Source: Bryopsis sp. KO-2023 (lineage: Eukaryota > Chlorophyta > Ulvophyceae > Bryopsidales > Bryopsidaceae). Taken from it: a DNA stretch of 64,000 bases. Numbering within the stretch: position 1 is the first letter of the stretch; every line of letters begins with the position of its first letter. A program made the translations under genes and the position numbers. Of this stretch, positions 42,529 to 52,549 are shown in pieces. Under the pieces are notes generated by a model. It searched no databases and had not been told where the DNA came from. It saw only the letters and a list, made by a program, of their open reading frames with translations. The stretch is taken from assembly GCA_030272585.1 (NCBI GenBank), contig BSYQ01000003.1:4836001-4900000 (forward strand), written 5' to 3'.

Positions 42529-43423
42529 GTCACTCGTTATTCAGTGGCATATTACTCATCATTTGTTCTTTCAGCCACATCCCCTTATGGATGTGAATCC
42601 ATGGAGACCAAACTGGTTTTCCAAACTGGAAAGAAACTCACGCAACAGTGAGTGGTAAAAAAAAACAAAATCTGAAAGGACAGTGATAAGAGGGGGAAAA
42701 TCCTTGCTCAGGTTTTTTTATAGAATACTTTTGCTCGACAAAACAGAAAAACAGAATCGAAGCTGTACCAACAAAAAAAAAAAGAAGAAAAATAGGAACA
42801 AAAAAAAACGCTGTCAAGTTATCGTTAAAAAGAAAAAAGAAAAAAAGAAAAAAAAATGTTCTATATATTTCTTCAGGAATTATTTCCCCCTTTCCTTGTA
42901 TTTTCATTCCACATTTTTTCTTTCCAATTTATTTTCGATTCTTTTTTTTTATTTGTGTTGTGTTTTTGAGGATTTTTCTCATGTACTCTTTTCGAACGAA
43001 TGAGGTTTTGGTTTGCCGTGTCGATAACCGGCGCTGTGGTTTGTACTTTAGAAAAAAAAAAGTCGAAACAACAATTAGGTGGTTGAGTTCGTGTATTGTT
43101 TTTGGTTGTGATATATATATCCATCATAAAAAAACCGGGGGAAGTAATGTTTGGGATTTTGCTGGGAAAAATCTTTTATTGCAAAAAACATTTGCAAAAA
43201 AACAGAAAGAAAGACGACTGTGGGTTTTTCCTCCAGCAAGGCATCGTGTAGTATCCACAAGAATGTGCTATTGTTTTAGGTGGGCTTTTTTTTTTAAATG
43301 GTAGGTCCTAGCTCGCACCGAATTGGTGCTAGAGATCCTTGTCAGTAGAAGAGGGGGAGGGTGTAAAAACAAAATAGCAGTGGTGCTTGTTGCAGATGCG
43401 TATGTAACAGATTTTGGTCATTT

Positions 43424-43559
43424 CGAGTGTCTAGAAACTGTGGTTATCGATGTGCATGTTTTTTGAATTTATGAGGTTCTAAGTCTCGTTTCGACTGTCC
43501 AGAAATTGTGGTTATTGGTGTGCATGTCCTTCAAATATCGGAGATTCCAAGTCTGGGTT
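43424..43559. repeat. Degenerate tandem duplication, 68-bp unit
   Basis: Units 43424-43491 and 43492-43559 align without gaps at 52 of 68 positions (hand count). Both hold GAAA(C/T)TGTGGTTAT and GTGCATGT blocks. An old local duplication in non-coding DNA. Confidence 0.75.
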
Positions 43560-43928
43560 GCACCGACATTGAGAGGGCCAATTATTGTTAGGTTTAGTCC
43601 ACCAAAACAGCACTGCTGATGACTGCTCACAATATCAGAGGAAATCTTCAACTAGCTTCGAATATGAGTTGATGGCCTGAACAACACAGCAGTAGCTGCT
43701 GAGAAATGGTGGTCCATCATCTTGTAACAGGGGCAACTCTTAGATGATCACGACTTGATACAGATTTTGCAGGGATGGACAACTTGGGGGGAGTGTTCCT
43801 CTTAATTTCAGTAACGACCGAAGGGGTGGTGTTGGTTTGCATTTTGTAGAATGCCTGTTCCAAACAAACACACATAATGACATCTGAAGTTGCTGGCTGG
43901 CCCTTTCGCAATTGACCAATGCTGGAGC

Positions 43929-43993
43929 GTGAGGCGGCAGGATCGTTCCACTCATTCATTCTTATTCTTCGTGGAACGATCCTGCCGCCTCAC
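43929..43993. repeat. Perfect 23-bp inverted repeat (stem-loop)
   Basis: Left arm 43929-43951 and right arm 43971-43993 are exact reverse complements (GTGAGGCGGCAGGATCGTTC plus CAC), with a 19-base AT-rich loop. The arms are G/C-rich in an AT-rich setting. Confidence 0.9.
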
Positions 43994-44604
43994 TCACTAT
44001 TTCTTATTCACAAATCATGATGCGTACACACACTTCTTCTCTCAAAATTTCAGCACCATGTCTTGCATGCACCTCGCATTGATGCTTACAAAATGTACGT
44101 GCAAAGCTTTCTTCTTCCTGCAAAGAGTCTTTCGAAAGGTTTCTGCTCTACACAGAATCTCGAATGTGGTGAATAGAATTGAACAAGGAGGTGCAAAGCA
44201 CACCTTGTCGCCCAACAATGGGTGCCCCCCCATTCTTAATAACATAACTTTCCTAGCTCCCATTCCCTGAGGTCCTTCTTCTTGTGAAATTCCCCACCCA
44301 CCCCTTCCTCCTAAATTTTGCCCACTCGATCGATGCACGGGACCGTTGCTGTCTGTAGCACCTATAACTAACACATGGTTGCTGTTCTGAGGGTTTTCTT
44401 TCTCCCTATTTCTTTTTTTTTCTTTTTTCTTTGCACCTCATGAAATTAACGAGCGATAGGAGCCCAAAAACGAAAGCCAAGCGAAAAAACCATGTGTTCA
44501 CACTAAAAAGGGAAAGAAAAAAAGAAGTCGAACGAAAAAACCAGAAACGTAATTTTTGATGAAATTAAAGAAAGAAAATAAAACAGAAGAAAATATAACA
44601 TGCG

Positions 44605-45601
44605 TCAGTCCCAGATGCTGACGACGGCAGCATAGGACCTTTCGTTTTGAATGAATCCTGCTATCAAATAGCCCGTGCACTCGTCCCCCTCGTCCAGATA
44701 CACTGCAATCACATCTTGGACGTCCTTCCGGTCAAACACCCGTCCTAATGCACTGCAAACTTGCTCCCGGTCGTCTCGACATGCGATCAGCGCCTCCAGT
44801 ATCTCTGGAAGGCTGGGGTCTTTTGCTTCTCTCACGGCGGCCAGCAGAGGAGGTCGGTCAGGAGGAGGATTCTGTAGAAAGACACCCTACCCAGTTCATT
44901 TTTGAATTTATGTATTTATTTATATTTAACTTTCAACTTTCTTATTTTTCGAAGCTACTCATGGCCTTGATTCATGAAGCTCCCTAGACTAGCAAGGAAC
45001 CCTGGGGAGACAGACAAGCAATTTTTCGAAAAAGTGATCTAAACCAACTTTGAGACTCTTTAACGACATGCACAGAATTTTTCCCATCCTAGGTTCTGGA
45101 TGTCGATCATCCCGACCTTGTCGAATGTTATACCAGCCATATTTTGACTTGAAACCACAGCCATTTACTTCTTATTCGCATGTCAAATCTCAAAAGGGGA
45201 TCTCAACGAATGGCACCCCTCACACATCACTTCTGACATGAAATTTTTTTTCGTATCTTTCATATGGAACTATGTTGCATGCATGCGACATGGTTGCATG
45301 TGTTTTCCCCCACAGGCGATTTCCCGTGGTTGCGCGCTTTCCAGTGAATTCCTGTTACCTCTAGTCGCAATCCAACCGCCCAATTCTCAAGAAACCTGGG
45401 CCCAGATTGCACCCAAAAGTTTCCCAGACATCGCTGCAAAGCGCGATACGCGAAGCCTTCGACGTCCACGGGCTCCCTGGCTGGTTTGTCCTCTATCACG
45501 AGTCGATCGCCCACTATCGACTCTCCGGGGCAACTCCCCACCACGTCGAAGACGCGTTTGAGATTCTCGATGTCACGATCTTCAGGGAACAACACACCCA
45601 T
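44605..45601 (-). CDS. Protein of unknown function (184 residues)
   Basis: Two exons, 45601-45314 and 44871-44605, join in phase 0 through a GTGGGG donor and a TTTCTACAG acceptor (288 + 267 nt). The N-terminal half begins MGVLFPEDRDIENLKRVFDV and is globular-looking with mixed charge. The second exon starts NPPPDRPPLLAAV and continues with a helix-rich segment (LPEILEALIACRDDREQVCS), ending SYAAVVSIWD. No signal peptide, membrane helix or known motif was seen. The start at 45601 faces the lipase gene 130 bp away. The family was not recognised; confidence rests on splice phase and composition only. Confidence 0.6.
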
Positions 45602-45731
45602 GGGAAGACCGCAACAACAAACGACGAGCTTACGTTTTTGATCGTCTTCTTTTTTCTTTCTTTTTCCTTTTCTTTTCCCTTCTGTTTTTTTGTGTTTTTT
45701 TTTCGTTTTTTTCCAGTGTGTATGAAAAAGA
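45602..45731. promoter_or_regulatory. Very short divergent promoter
   Basis: 130 bp between the starts at 45601 (minus) and 45732 (plus). Mostly a long T/C-rich run (45643-45716). If the lipase starts at the next ATG (45819), the spacing is 217 bp. Confidence 0.45.
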
Positions 45732-48700
45732 ATGGCAGCAGTTGTCGCTGTCGTTGTTCAGCCGTTTAACCCCGCTTGGACGTGGCGAAAAGAAGAAAAA
45801 AGTCGCTCAAACAATAACATGGCCGAGACGAAACCGTCGCTAATGTACAGCCCTGGTCCCCAGTCTCACTCAAGGATGCATCAGCCCGACAGATCGGATT
45901 TGTTGAAGCTCTCCTTCCATCCGTTTCTGTCGCGCCTTGGCAGTTCATCCAAAGGGTGTTTTTTTTTCGAGCCCATGTATGTCATAGTTGCTGTGGTCGC
46001 TTCCATAGCGACGCTGGTCTGGGTGGTTTTTTGGAAGAAAAAACCCAGGGCCCGTATGGAGCCGGCGCCTGTGGCGACCGTCGCTGAAAAGAGCGAATAT
46101 GAGAGAGTGGTGAGCATTAAATCTCTTGTTTCTTTCCACACTTGTCGAATTCAAAGTGCTGCAGGCAAACCTGATCCGGAAAAATGCCCCTTTTGCCACC
46201 ACGAGTGAGAGTCTGGCTTTTTTTCCCCTTCTCTTGATTCTCCACTGTGGTCTTTTTTTTTTTACTTTTTTTCTCTTTGTTTCCAATTTCCCTTTTCTTT
46301 CTTTTAATTTCCAGGGTCTATTCACCTTGCTTGCGGAAAACATGAAATCTATCCTGAAGGATATGGGTCCTTGGTCAGTCGGTGCTCTCACCTTCGGCTT
46401 GTGAGTGCTTCAATCTTGCATTGATTATAAGAAAATAGAAATTAAAAAAAAATGCACGAAATCCCCACAAAATAAAAAACCCGAAAACACTCAGTCTGAA
46501 CATGCCTGTTTTTGGCCACGCTGCTTGCAGATGCATTCTGCAAGAAAAGCATGAGCAGGAGGGGGCAAAAGATGCCATTCAGGGTGAGAAAATAGAGGAC
46601 AGGTGTGTGTGCAAAAATTCTTCCACTGTTTGTTTTTGTTTTTTTTCACTGTCTCAATACCAATGTTCTTGGAAGGAATAATGTGCATTTCTTCTGCATT
46701 AAATTTTGGACTGCTTTATTTTATTAGGATTTTCTCTACTTTTTACTCCTGAGAACGAATGTTTTGCACCAAAATGATACTTCAAAGACTTTGAAAAAAA
46801 AATAATGGCAAGTGAAGGGAAGACATCAAGATCGGTTCGTTCTTTCCACAGGAAGCGACTTGAAGGCCTTTTGCGGGATACCAATCTAGCTTTCGCCGCC
46901 TACAGTGCAAAGCATGAAGAATTATGGGAAGCATGTGCATCTGAGGTATGCTGTCAGTTCCACAGCAGCATATTTCTTGACGGGGCGCCTTCCCCCACAG
47001 TTTCTGGAAAAAATTTGCTGTGGCATTTTTTCTGTGGTATTTTTATATTTTTATATGTATATTTTTTTTTGCGAAGGTTTATGTGGGTACCTCACTTTCG
47101 TTGTTTGTTGCAGGATGTAGAAGTTTTGCGGGAGGTCTTATCCACTGAACCTTTTTGCCCAGCCCACTTCATCGGAATTGACCACAAGCACAAATGTGTG
47201 CTGTTGGTTGTCCGCGGAACGAGTGCTGTTCACGATGTTCTCGCTGACATAACTGGTATTTGCATGGCAATGGCGAATGAACGATTTAAGAAACTCTACA
47301 GAATATGAGCACAGAATTACACCTCCAAGCTGACCAAGACGCACACATACACTTCTTGAGTAATTCTGTGCTACCAGTGTGTGGTTTTACTCAAATCCTG
47401 TAAACTGTGAGGGTTGCTTGAGGTCGGTTTTTGGGAATCTGTCTTGCCATGTGCAAGAAGAATTGAGGGCTTGTTTTTCTTTAGCCAGGTGCTTTTGTTG
47501 ATCATGGATGTGGCGGCCACAGCCATTTTGGGATCACCGAATCTGCGAAAGGACTGCTGAAAAAAACTCAGCCGTTCTTGATCGAAACCCTCAACAAGTA
47601 CCCAGGGTAAAGCTGCCATGCTATGTTTACGAGGTTTTTCCATGCTTCTCTTTGCTTTTTGCTGCAAAATCATTGGCATAAAAACCTGGGAAGCTCCACT
47701 CTTGAAAGAGTGCTGAACTGTGATCACTTGGAGACCATCTCAAAATCAAATCTGTATCTGGAAGAGGGCAAATCAATATGCTTCATGCTTTCTCCTGGAG
47801 TGCTCGTCATTGTTTTCCAACACACATTGCAGGTATAGCTTGAAGCTGATCGGTCATTCCTTGGGCGCCGGTGCAGCTAGCTTGCTCTGTTTCATGATCA
47901 ACAATCGATCGGACTTGAGCGGAGAATTCGGGGGGTTGACCGCGGAGTGTGTTGGCATCGCAACCCCACCAGTTTTGTCGAGGGACCAAGCTATAAGCTG
48001 CAAAGATCAAGTCGTCACGCTCGTTATGGAAGTACGCTTGCCCTCAATTCATACAGTGACATTTCATTGGCTATTTGTGGACTGCTTTGCCCTCCCCCCC
48101 CCAAAAAAAAAAGGAAAGAAGGATTAACAAATCCAAACAAATGAGCAGACTTCATATTAAAAAAAGAGAGAGAGAAAGTTTATGAATGTGTTACTTCCAA
48201 ATGGCAGCCCATAGAAAATTAGCATTGTGATTTAAAAAACCTGTTTTCGTGCAGAATGATGTTGTTGCGAGGGCCAGCATAGCAAACTTCGAGCAATTGA
48301 GGAAAGAAGTACAGTCGTCAGGGTGGGAGGAGAAAGTGAAGCGAGGGGTGGAGGCGAAACTGAAGGAGGCCTTCGATGTGCCGGAGTCGGTGAAGAAAAC
48401 TGTTTCTGAACAGCTGCAGAAACTCTCGGATACCTTGGAGAGAGACGAAAAAGTGAATGCCAACGCTCTTTGACAAACAGAAAAAAAAAAAAAAAAAGAT
48501 AAAAAAATTTGAAAAAGTAGAGTGCAAGAGGGAGAGAAATCCCTACTATCGAAGAAAAATTCGATCCATGATTCCACCTAGCACTCAAAGAGGAGATAGG
48601 ATTTGTGATGTGTCTGTGTTAAGGGTGAGACTGGATCAGAAAATTAGGCTCTTGCCCGGAGGGCAGGTTTCTTCCCTTTTTTTCTCTTTTTTTTTCCTCT

Positions 48701-49734
48701 CTTTTTTCCATTTCTTTTCCTTTTTTTAAAAGGAGCTCAAAGGAGAACCGAATGATGGGATCATGGGAGAAAATTTCACCATGCAAAAAGTGAACATTAT
48801 TCAGTGTCATGCAGATAGCGGATGCTGTCAGACTCGGGAACAGTGCAGCTTCGTATCTGTCCACCCTCGCAAACCATGCAGATGAGTTTCTTTCCCAGAG
48901 CAGCAAGTATGGGAAGGAGTTCTTCGAAAGAATGCGGTCGGAGGCAGCCAAGAAAAAAAGCAGCAAGTTTGGAAAGAAATTCTTCTCGAAGCAGGGATCC
49001 GACCAGGCATCAGGTGATCCTGGTAAACATAATCCGAAAAGAAAAAGAGCTGCGCTTGATTCGGGTCAAAAAATTACAATGATGTTTGAGTGGGAAGAAA
49101 GGATGTTCAAATTTCGTTCAGCATAGAGTAAGATAGGAATTTTTTGGCAGGGGAAGCCGCTGCTTCATCGTCCGATCTTTCAGAAACTCCACAAGAGGCC
49201 GGGGACGATACTGGAGGGGAAGGCGTTGCTTCAACGTCTGATCCTTCTGAAACTTCACAAGAGGCTCGGGCCGATGCTACCAATCCCTTGAAACTGTACA
49301 GCCCAGGTCAAATTGTTTTCCTGGCTCGAGAAACAGGTCAGTTCCTGCCAGTCTTTTTAATCATTTTTTCTCGGCGACAAAAGATCGCTTTTCGGTTGGC
49401 TCTCATGTATTGACAAAAGCAAAAACCTGGATTAGTGTGAATGGCAATAAAAAATCATAGAAATTTTTTTCTTTTCCTTTTTTTTTGTAATTTACTTCTG
49501 TGCTAATGATTTACGATGGAAAATTAATATCAGAGATACTGAGTTGGATTGGCTTGATTCTTGTTGTTTTTCGTTTTTTCAGAAGAAGAAGCGGGCATCG
49601 AGCGGTTTTGTGCCGTGAGTTCTATCCAGGAGAGATTGGAACGAATAGTGCTTCACAAGAAAATGATCTCGGATCACTTGCTGCCATCTTATCAACAGGC
49701 ATTGCAATCAATCATTGCAACTGTACCATCTTGA
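45732..49734 (+). CDS. sn1-type diacylglycerol lipase (class-3 lipase)
   Basis: Alpha/beta-hydrolase cutting acyl chains from diacylglycerol; membrane-bound by inference. Ten exons sum to 1752 nt, or 583 residues: 45732-46109, 46315-46400, 46852-46945, 47114-47255, 47489-47606, 47833-48031, 48255-48452, 48815-49013, 49151-49336, 49583-49734. One membrane helix (YVIVAVVASIATLVWVVFW, about 78-96). Lipase-3 core: PAHFIGIDHKHKCVLLVVRG, then VDHGCGGHSHFGI, the nucleophile elbow YSLKLIGHSLGAGAAS (Ser in GHSLG), ATPPVLSR, and NDVVARASIANFEQLR (catalytic Asp). After a low-complexity insert come YSPGQIVFLAR and RIVLHKKMISDHLLPSYQQAL, holding the final His. This fits the plant and animal DAG lipase pattern. 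The insert has an imperfect internal duplication. Segments 46165-46204 and 46531-46583 have splice-like borders but break the frame. A second start candidate is at 45819. Confidence 0.88.
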
Positions 49735-50483
49735 TCGTAATTCTAGCAAAGGTCAGACAGATCAAAAAAGTGATTTGCCAGCGGTTCAGGGGTTGCTGTG
49801 TTTATAGAAATCACCACTTCGTAAGTGAAAAAGGCTCAGATTTCGTGTCGCTATTGTTTGGGAAGTGACTGATGATGTTTAGTTGCCCGAATCTGACTTT
49901 ATATATAAGAAAGGAGAGTGCTTCATATTTTTGGATGTCCATTTGACACATTCGTTTGAACAAAAAGAAACCAGATATCACCAGGCTGAGATGTAGCTAT
50001 GATCATAACTTTAGTCAATCCTAGTTGATGCTCTCCGGCAATTGCCCCATCCCCATAATAGAGGAAAAAGATGGAAACGGCCATTCTTCGGACGTCTGCT
50101 CGTATTTCTGCGAATCAATCCATGTCGTGGCTATAAGACAGCCACCAGAATCAATTCACAATCCACAGCATCCGTTGCACAGTTCCTGGGTAGATCTAGC
50201 AAGAAGAGGAAGTTCTTCCCTTTTCGGAAGAAGAAGCGAAAACAAGAATAGCTTCAACAAAATGGAAGCAAAAACTTAATTTGGAAAGCGCTGCTTCCGT
50301 GTGACCTTAACAGAAACTGTCCGCCCAGTCATCAAGCGTTGGGATTCTGGAACGCCAGGAAAAGGTGGCGTGTCTTAAGGACATGTCAGAACTCAGTCTA
50401 AACTTTACACCAGTTGCAGCTCCTCCGACTTTGTGGTGTGAACGAACCAATTCGATCAATTGGCCAGCCCTCGGCGCCGCAAT
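49735..50483. other. Intergenic region
   Basis: 3' flank of the lipase and upstream region of the next gene. Short open frames (for example 50042-50251, very basic) lack support. Confidence 0.45.
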
Positions 50484-51272
50484 ATGCTGTGGTTTTATCG
50501 ACGCAGAAACCTTAATTATCTTGCTTCTCGTGTACACAGCATTCTTCTCCTTCTCATGGCTGCCACCTTAGCGGTGCGCGATCCGGCTTGGAGGCAAGCG
50601 TGCGCCGACAAGCAACAAAATGAACGACCCAGCATTGAATTTTGATCTGATAAAATGCCACCCACTTCGCAGGATGCGGGCGATAGCCATGTTACGACGG
50701 TGGCGGCCTGCTCAGGTGAATGGGATGACTGCTTGACCAAAAAATCCTTCCTTCCGTGCGGCGCCGACTTGTGATCGTTGTTCGAGGTGTGAATCGCGAG
50801 TTTGTAATACTGGTGGGTCATAGACGAAGCGCTTCTTGTCGTGGACGCTCTCATCGAGGAGCCGTGCGCGAACTCCTGCAACATGGTCGTGTCTGCGATT
50901 TCTGGCGACGGAAAAGAACACCACCTGGAGTCGTCAGCGTTAAAGGCAAAAAACGTCATCGATATTTCCGACCTGCGTCCCGGCAAATACAGGGCCATGG
51001 TTAGCTGTACCACCGCCCTACGATGCCGATCGAAAAACGACGTGTTTCTGTTCGAGAAGGTCGATGGTGGTGGTGAATCCTGCGATGTTGGCGTGGGGAA
51101 TGGGGTAGAGAGGTGGCGCGTGGAGATCAGTTACGATTGGGCTGAAATGGCGAGGCTGCAAGGAGTGGTGCTGAAGAAAGATGCGAATATATTTGTGTGG
51201 GTAGGACGGGCAATTCTGTTGGCGTGGTTGGGTTTATTGAATAGATGGCATGGCCTGGCGGATGGGGCGTAA
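50484..51272 (+). CDS. Secretory type I membrane protein, unknown family
   Basis: Three exons, 50484-50573, 50673-50715 and 50824-51272, join in phase (582 nt, 193 residues). Exon 1 encodes a clear signal peptide: basic start MLWFYRRRNLNYLASR, then a hydrophobic core with ILLLLMAATLA, with cleavage expected at the exon 1/2 border before DAGDSHVTT. The lumenal part has spaced cysteines (CANSCN, SCTTALRC, ESCDV) and a segment DISDLRPGKYRAMVSC like an edge of an immunoglobulin or fibronectin fold. A C-terminal hydrophobic run (IFVWVGRAILLAWLGLL) is followed by a short polar end, making a membrane anchor likely. No family was recognised. An in-frame ATG at 50460 is an alternative start. The long minus-strand open frame over the same DNA is treated as a shadow. 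Confidence 0.65.
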
Positions 51273-51471
51273 TAGGGAGGGTGGAAAGGGGCGGCAAAAT
51301 GTTCCGGCAAGGAAAATAGAAACATATCTGTGGACAATTTTTTGAGGGGTCCGTCTTTCCAACTACAACAAACATATTAACCAAAGCTGACTCAGATTTG
51401 GAAGAAGCGGTGTGTTGCAGAAGCTTCCAGTTCCACACGGAAAACATCCACAAAAAGTGACAGACATAGAC

Positions 51472-52379
51472 CTAGGCCCTCTTTCGTAATCGCAGCACTG
51501 TAACATCACTGGTTTGGTACACTTCATCCAGCTCCCCACTTGTGACATCTTCCACCCAAAACACCCGCGAACACAATTTCAAAAAATCCTCTTCAGCCCT
51601 GTTGTTTCTCCCATGTGCGACATACACACAAGAGCCCGACCCCGAAGCACCCTCCAAAGTCTTGACTATGGCACCCACAGCTTCCGGAATGTACATGATA
51701 TCGCAAGCAACAATCAAATCAAATGGACCTCCAAGCTGTTCGATTTGATGTCCCCATGTGTGTTCTTTCACATCGATTTCGCCAGGTGCATTCAACTCAC
51801 AGTTTCGTTCCAGCAAAGAGAGATTGGGCCCTAAATCAGTCGAGGTCACATGGGCTCCCAGCTTGGCTAAAACGATGCCCACCAAGCCACAGCCTGCACT
51901 CAGGTCCAAGCATCGCTTCTGTGCAAATTCTGATGCATGTTTCTCGAAGAATTTTGACATGACGATCGAGCTGGAAAACAAGCAGAGAGATTTTGTATCA
52001 GGGGCAAGTCATCGAACACCAATGCATGGTCTGCACATTTCCTGACAGACATCGACATCCCAATCACAAAAGAGAGTGTTGAAGCAATGACCACCAAAGC
52101 TACCGTCAGCATTTGTGTGAAAGGTCCTGCCCTCTCGGTGAATGACGGACTTCTGGGAGAAAGATGCTATGGCAGTGGGCATAGGTACCTATCCCAGATG
52201 GTCGAAGCAAACCCCTCCTCCTTGAAAGCGGCTTGCTGAATCCTCAGCACTGTCTGTGTGTCTTCACCGGAAATCTGGATCTTGTGCATGTAAGGTTTGG
52301 TGAACCTCTCTTTATCCGATCGGTGCTCCCTCTTCCAAGCCCATGCACGCAAAAAGCCGCCGCCACCCTCTTCTGCCAT
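51472..52379 (-). CDS. METTL21-type protein lysine methyltransferase
   Basis: SAM-dependent methyltransferase of the Methyltransf_16 (METTL21/FAM86-like) group, whose known members methylate lysines on chaperones and translation factors. Two exons, 52379-52189 and 51970-51472, give 229 residues. Exon 1 ends in the family entry FASTIWD, then SSIVMSKFFEKHA. Motif I is CLDLSAGCGLVGIVLAKLGA with the following acidic residue in TSTDLGPN. The second SAM-pocket acidic motif is FDLIVACDIMY, where DIMY matches the DxxY signature of this group. The C-terminal strand is VTVLRLRKRA. The start MAEEGGGG is the first in-frame Met and faces the ATP10 gene across 170 bp. The substrate protein is unknown. Confidence 0.9.
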
Positions 52380-52549
52380 AGCCTCTATTTTCAGATCTCA
52401 GCAGTCGATTTCCTCGCTTCCCTTATCAGAAGAATCCCGCAAGAAAACGTGAGAGAATTGGGTCAATTGCTCATCAACGCCGATTGTCAATCTCGGGCGT
52501 TTGAACACAGATCACTCGCTTCTTGCTGTCGTCGCTTTGAACGATTCAG
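52380..52549. promoter_or_regulatory. Divergent promoter METTL21-like / ATP10
   Basis: 170 bp between the divergent starts at 52379 and 52550. Likely bidirectional by spacing; no distinct element assigned. Confidence 0.45.

Larger units (their letters stand above)
42529..44604. other. 2-kb gene-free region
   Basis: AT-rich, with A/T runs to about 43300. It then contains a degenerate 68-bp tandem duplication and a 23-bp perfect inverted repeat (listed separately). No coding exon was accepted; small open frames near 43900-44370 have no domain or splice support. Confidence 0.5.

Noticed and set aside
44042-44374. Small open frames next to the 23-bp stem-loop
   Set aside because: No start context, splice support or domain; composition matches the non-coding surroundings.
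50042-50251. Very basic 69-codon open frame upstream of the secretory protein
   Set aside because: Ends in a Lys/Arg run from a GAAGAAGAAGCG repeat, with no start evidence and no splice link to the next exons.
50516-51013. 165-codon minus-strand open frame over the secretory membrane protein
   Set aside because: It is antisense to three phase-consistent plus-strand exons with a good signal peptide, and its own translation shows no domain.
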